DNA of 10,130 bases from Thalassiosira profunda (Eukaryota > Bacillariophyta > Thalassiosirophyceae > Thalassiosirales > Thalassiosiraceae): the NCBI GenBank assembly GCA_036939355.1, contig JALLAP010000836.1:1-10130 (forward strand), read 5' to 3'. Positions within the stretch are counted from its first letter, which is position 1. Each line of letters opens with the position of its first letter. Of the stretch, positions 6,631 through 10,130 are shown one piece after another. The position numbers were made by a program, and so were the translations under genes. The notes under the pieces are model-generated. The model saw only the letters and a program-made list of their open reading frames with translations, was not told the origin of the DNA and did not search any database.

Positions 6631-8464
6631 GAACCGCCAATTCTACCGGGAGCAGATGAAAACTAACGACGACGGCCCCGAGGAGGATCGGGGGACTCTT
6701 CCATCGCGTAAGGATCGCAAGGACGACGCCGGGAGCATCGACCAAGATGAGAGTCCCACTGCAGACGCAGCCGACGGCGACCATTCCTCGCCGTTGATGG
6801 CGGAGGAAGATGATCACCGTGAAAGTGACGGGGTAGCACACGCTCTTCAAACGCCATCGAAACCAAGCGGATTGCTAGCCCCTCAGGAGGAGGGGACCGT
6901 TTGTAATCAGGAAAATGACCCACGTCCCGGGGCCTACGCTGTCGCCGGCATCGACAGTCCGCCCCCCACCGAGCCGCCCGTCCGGGTGCAGTCCGAGCCG
7001 ACGAACGTCAGCCCCGTGATCGACCACGTCGTCGAGATTCCCGAGGCGTTTCTGGTCGACGAGTCTAATCGCATCCCAGAGGGCGAGCCAGTGGGACCAA
7101 CGGCCGACGCTGGGGATTCGTCTCCCAACCACACTGTAAGAAACGAGGGAATCATTGTGCACGCCGAGCGGTTGGAGCCGTGGCATCAAAACAAGCGGGC
7201 TCGATTGGTATCAGCTCTAGTGTTTGCCGTTATTGTTGGACTGGCCGTCCTTGTGGGGGTACTCGTGGCGAATGACAGCAATGGCAGCAATGAAAGTGTA
7301 GCGACAGCGGAGTTTAATGATGGCGGGGAACCGAGTGACACTAACGGCGACACTAACGGCGACATCGGCCCGGCGGCGGAATGCACACCATCCCTTCCGG
7401 AGAGGCTCGGGGACTCCATACCCTCCAGCGCGTGGAGGAGGGGCGACGTCGACGGAAGCTCGGCCGTGGTCGCGTCCAATGAAGGCCACGTCCGCTTTTA
7501 CGACTGGAACGAAGGGTGGATGGAAACGCTGGCGATCGACCACGACGATGTGGCAGCGTATCGGTCGCTGGTGGCATATTCGAACGGGACAGCGGCGGTG
7601 CTGTACGTGCGGGAAGCGTCTACGCCTGAGAAGTGGGATGGAGTGGTGAGCGTCTACGAGAGATCGGGGCAAAACTGGACAAGAACCGTGTTGGAGGTGC
7701 CTGAGTTGGGGACGCAGTTCGGTCGATATGTGGCAATGGACAGCAATTTGATATTGGTTTCGGGAGGGCAGGATTTCAACACTTGTGCTCAGAGCTTGTA
7801 CCTCTTCGAGCGGAAGGACGCGGGTGAACTTTTGCCGTCGTGGGAATTCGTGCAATCGGTCGACCTGCATCCGGACGAGTGCTTGGGGAGGGTCGAGGTG
7901 GACGGGAATGTGATGGGCGTGACCTCGGTGCACTCCAGTGGGGGCAACGCCTACCTCTACGAGTACGATCCAACCACGGGCAAAATGGAACTATTGCAGG
8001 ACGCCGCCTCGACGGTGCTGGCACTGGCCCCATCACTCCCCTACTTTGGGACCGGGTTTCGGTTGCAGAGCGACTTCCTCTTGTCGGCATCAAAAGGGAA
8101 AGGAATCAGTATCTTTCGGCGGGAGGAGTTGGGTGGACAATTCGCGTACATGCAAGATGTAAATGCATCGCAGTTCGACGACGTCCTGTTCGCCCAGTCG
8201 ATGGCAGTCAGCGATAAGGCGTTGGCGGTGGGCGGCGAACGAGTGTATCTCTTCATGCGACAACACGAGGGGGTTCCGTTCTTCAACAGCGAGCCCCTCG
8301 TGGCGATTGAGCGTCCCGAGAACGAACAGGGAATCTTTGCGAGGCACATGGAGCTTTCGAACAACCACCTCCTTGTTTCGACGGGGGCGGGCGATGCTGT
8401 TTATGTCATGAACATCACCAGTTGCATGGGGCTCGAACCGAGGGTGGCTGCGCCATTGAATTAA
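6620..8464 (+). CDS. type II membrane protein with seven-repeat beta-propeller (FG-GAP/integrin-alpha-like)
   Basis: The protein has 614 residues from ATG at 6620; an in-frame TGA at 6590 excludes an earlier start. A second ATG at 6656 (residue 13) is possible. Residues 1-190 are a polar, acidic, Pro-rich tail. Basic HQNKRAR (189-195) precedes one membrane helix at about 196-217, giving a tail-in, C-terminus-out topology. All seven N-glycosylation sequons noted after the helix (three at 218-226, then 322, 352, 515 and 598) agree with this. Residues 270-600 hold seven similar units ending in VRFYDW, VSVYERS, LYLFERK, AYLYEYD, ISIFRRE, VYLFMRQ and VYVMNIT, most preceded by a VAxDxxLxV-like stretch. 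This is the FG-GAP-like propeller pattern, an extracellular ligand-binding fold. A 12-bp tandem repeat at 7337-7360 encodes DTNGDTNG in the stalk. Canonical calcium loops are not clear. Ligand unknown. Confidence 0.82.
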   Translation: MICSNRQFYREQMKTNDDGPEEDRGTLPSRKDRKDDAGSIDQDESPTADAADGDHSSPLMAEEDDHRESDGVAHALQTPSKPSGLLAPQEEGTVCNQENDPRPGAYAVAGIDSPPPTEPPVRVQSEPTNVSPVIDHVVEIPEAFLVDESNRIPEGEPVGPTADAGDSSPNHTVRNEGIIVHAERLEPWHQNKRARLVSALVFAVIVGLAVLVGVLVANDSNGSNESVATAEFNDGGEPSDTNGDTNGDIGPAAECTPSLPERLGDSIPSSAWRRGDVDGSSAVVASNEGHVRFYDWNEGWMETLAIDHDDVAAYRSLVAYSNGTAAVLYVREASTPEKWDGVVSVYERSGQNWTRTVLEVPELGTQFGRYVAMDSNLILVSGGQDFNTCAQSLYLFERKDAGELLPSWEFVQSVDLHPDECLGRVEVDGNVMGVTSVHSSGGNAYLYEYDPTTGKMELLQDAASTVLALAPSLPYFGTGFRLQSDFLLSASKGKGISIFRREELGGQFAYMQDVNASQFDDVLFAQSMAVSDKALAVGGERVYLFMRQHEGVPFFNSEPLVAIERPENEQGIFARHMELSNNHLLVSTGAGDAVYVMNITSCMGLEPRVAAPLN

Positions 8465-8533
8465 TCTCACTTGGTTACACTTTCTTCCTATGTCTACTCA
8501 TCTATTCATACATAAAATTCAGCGAAGACAAGC

Positions 8534-9529
8534 CTAGTCCAATCGAGTCTGTATGAACCAGTTGCCACTGTTGGTGGTGTGCATCCGTAGGTCACTGTCC
8601 AAATATCTCAGCTTCAGGGACGTACCCTTGTTCTCCTCCTCCGCTTTGTTTCTCGAGGCGAGCCGCCGGATCAGTCTGCTGGGCAGTCGAAAGGTGACCT
8701 GCCCAAACAGCCTGGGGAAGCGGGACTTTCTCAATATTTTGACGGCCTTGAACGCCAAGTCGATGTCCTGATCAGATGTTGGCTCTCCTTCGACAATCAC
8801 TCGAAAGCCCTTCAGCTTGCCCTTCTCAAAGTCCACGACGTTCGTTAGCGTTCCCCTTTCCGCATCGATGACTTGGCTCGTCGTGACGGCGCCGCGCTTC
8901 TCGCTCTCCGAGAACGATGCATCGGCCGCGGTGGTAAAGCGCAGCTTCCAATTGCCCGCCAGCTTCGATTCCGACGACGGCGCTCCTCCATACTCCTTGA
9001 AGCCCAGGGTAGGAGCGGATGTTGGATTCAGCAGCGATAGCTGTTCCGCCAGCTCGATCACCTGCTCGCCCGCCGCTCCAACCTCGAGCTTCATCTGGCG
9101 AAAGGCGGCAGAGGAGAGGATACCAGGCGATTCCGTGAGGTTCTTCTCGTTTGTGGCGGTGTTCGTCTTGCTAGCCCTCGAAATCTTGTGTACAATCTTT
9201 CCCAGAAGGCGTGCTACGTATCCTCGCTCTTTCTTCTGGCCATGCACCGGCCCACCATCGACCACCTCGGCCTTGCGGGTGATGGCGGTCTCCTGCGCCT
9301 TCATCGTCTGGAACTCGTCGGCCGCCTTGAGCAGGCGAGACTTCAGCTCGTCCCGCAGCAGCTGTACCGTGTCGTCCGTAGCGTAAATCAGGTTGGGGAA
9401 CTTGCCGACGTCGGGCTCGCTCGAGAGGGAGGACATCAGTGGGGAGATCGCAGACCACCGTCGAGGAGCTGGGGAGACGAAGGCATGAGTGCACGCCAGC
9501 AGCGCCGGGAGAGATGCGATGGCTTTCAT
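8534..9529 (-). CDS. plastid-targeted PAP/fibrillin (plastoglobulin) protein
   Basis: The protein has 331 residues from ATG at 9529-9527. Residues 1-16 are a short signal peptide (MKAIASLPALLACTHA). Cleavage before F17 leaves FVSPAPRR, a good match to the diatom ASAFAP plastid signal, followed by a Ser/Arg-rich transit segment. The PAP_fibrillin domain covers about 150-331. It includes AEQLSLLNPT (161-170), the lipocalin-like opening LAGNWKLRFTT (190-200), VIDAERGTLTNVVDF (220-234) and the C-terminal LRYLDSDLRMHTTNSGNWFIQTRLD (starting at 307), whose SGNWF-Q-R signature is typical of fibrillins. Fibrillins bind lipids in plastoglobules and thylakoids, and some affect plastoquinone and stress tolerance. 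A charged insert at 75-130 is not part of the core domain. It is convergent with the propeller gene: only 69 bp separate the two stop codons. Confidence 0.9.
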   Translation of the reverse strand: MKAIASLPALLACTHAFVSPAPRRWSAISPLMSSLSSEPDVGKFPNLIYATDDTVQLLRDELKSRLLKAADEFQTMKAQETAITRKAEVVDGGPVHGQKKERGYVARLLGKIVHKISRASKTNTATNEKNLTESPGILSSAAFRQMKLEVGAAGEQVIELAEQLSLLNPTSAPTLGFKEYGGAPSSESKLAGNWKLRFTTAADASFSESEKRGAVTTSQVIDAERGTLTNVVDFEKGKLKGFRVIVEGEPTSDQDIDLAFKAVKILRKSRFPRLFGQVTFRLPSRLIRRLASRNKAEEENKGTSLKLRYLDSDLRMHTTNSGNWFIQTRLD

Positions 9530-9821
9530 GATGCACCTATGGTGTGTGCGCTGCTATCGTAGGTACGAAAATTATGAACCCATCCGGATCGCGTTGGAGG
9601 CAGCCCAATCAATCCACCGGCACGTTGTCGTGGGCGGCGGCGTGAGGCTGCACGCCGCGGCCGCGGCGGCCGAAAGAATTCTGAAAAGCTGAGTAAGATT
9701 TGAGCGCCAAATGGTTACGTATTCCTAAGTACGTAGGTACTGGATCAGAGGTCACAAAATGTCACAACATTTGACATGCCCTTGCGCGACACCGTCTTCT
9801 GAGAATAAACAACTCCAGCTT
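9530..9821. other. intergenic region upstream of fibrillin gene
   Basis: This stretch of about 290 bp contains a 16-bp GC palindrome at 9653-9668 and a TACGTACTTA motif (minus strand, 9735-9726). No gene is supported. Confidence 0.5.
9653..9668. repeat. 16-bp GC-only perfect palindrome
   Basis: CGCCGCGGCCGCGGCG equals its reverse complement and lies about 125 bp upstream of the fibrillin start codon. It may be a binding site, or may simply reflect local CGG repeats. Confidence 0.6.
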
Positions 9822-10106
9822 TCAGCAAGGGGGTGACGTGGTCACAAACGCGGGTCGCGGAACCCACCACCTGGCCCGAGGAATGACATCCCAAATCATC
9901 GCTTCGTCTCGTTTGTCGGCGGAAACCAACGTCGCCCTCCGCCAAAGAACAAAAAACTCCCTCCAACCTCCCCCAACGTCAGGCAAGTTGTTGACATTCA
10001 TCGGCATCGGCGGCACTTCGTAGCGGCTCCTCATAAATTTGCTTGCTGCAGGTTGACTCATCGCATCGGTTTGCAATTCGTCGGTGGCCCCATTCGGTCC
10101 GTTCAT
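9822..10106 (-). CDS. small hypothetical protein, possibly partial or spliced
   Basis: The frame from ATG at 10106-10104 encodes 94 residues, and it stays open upstream to the window edge, so the true start may lie outside. Residues 16-75 look protein-like (KFMRSRYEVPPMPMNVNNLPD, WREFFVLWRRATLVSADKRDE and MIWDVIPRA), with Trp and charged residues unlike a random GC-rich frame. The last 15 residues (RPAFVTTSPPC region) look less so. In the next frame, QKTVSRKGMSNVVTFCDL then stop (about 9799-9745) also looks coding, and TTCTCAG just before it could be an intron acceptor, so the gene may be spliced. I do not recognise the family; no signal peptide or membrane segment is seen. Confidence 0.4.
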   Translation of the reverse strand: MNGPNGATDELQTDAMSQPAASKFMRSRYEVPPMPMNVNNLPDVGGGWREFFVLWRRATLVSADKRDEAMIWDVIPRARWWVPRPAFVTTSPPC

Positions 10107-10130
10107 ATCACGTGTACAACGATGCCCTCC

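Noticed and set aside
7337..7360. 12-bp tandem repeat as a minisatellite
   Set aside because: Only two full copies, inside coding sequence, encoding a stalk-like Asp-Thr-Asn-Gly repeat; reported with the gene instead.
7217..7933. 238-codon minus-strand frame
   Set aside because: It is antisense to the membrane propeller gene, His/Arg/Pro rich and without recognisable structure.
8817..9386. 189-codon plus-strand frame
   Set aside because: It is antisense to the fibrillin gene and Ser rich; the fibrillin motifs decide the strand.

Overview
This window looks like nuclear DNA of a photosynthetic stramenopile, most likely a diatom, and a Thalassiosira-like centric diatom would fit. Three predicted proteins begin with a signal peptide followed at the cleavage site by the aromatic-start transit peptide (ASAFAP-type motif) that diatoms use to reach their four-membrane plastid. 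One gene carries two short GT-AG introns. Start codons lack bacterial ribosome binding sites, genes are separate rather than in operons, and one protein is a single-pass membrane beta-propeller of a eukaryotic style. The species assignment is inference.

Layout, left to right. 1-637 (-): the 5' part of a plastid-targeted protein that runs off the window edge, resembling the N-terminus of isochorismate synthase (MenF/ICS, possibly the PHYLLO fusion of the phylloquinone pathway). 875-1155: a 265-bp non-autonomous DNA transposon with hAT-type ends, terminal inverted repeats and a perfect 8-bp target duplication. 1418-2614 (-): a leucine-rich-repeat protein of the ribonuclease-inhibitor type with a non-LRR C-terminal region. 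3163-4098 (-): a plastid-targeted protein of unknown function. 4515-6093 (-): a three-exon gene for a DHH/DHHA2 manganese-dependent (family II) inorganic pyrophosphatase of 472 residues. 6620-8464 (+): a type II membrane protein with a lumenal or extracellular seven-repeat beta-propeller. 8534-9529 (-): a plastid-targeted PAP/fibrillin (plastoglobulin) protein. 9822-10106 and perhaps to the edge (-): a small hypothetical ORF.

The genes do not form an obvious pathway. Two or three concern the plastid (quinone synthesis, plastoglobule lipids, an unknown), one handles pyrophosphate, and two are repeat-scaffold proteins. The pyrophosphatase and propeller genes are divergent over about 530 bp that is rich in short repeats. 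The propeller and fibrillin genes are convergent with only 69 bp between stop codons. Intergenic DNA contains recurring TACGTACTTA motifs, and TTGCAA hexamers are common throughout. I found no bacterial-style system, CRISPR array, rRNA or tRNA.
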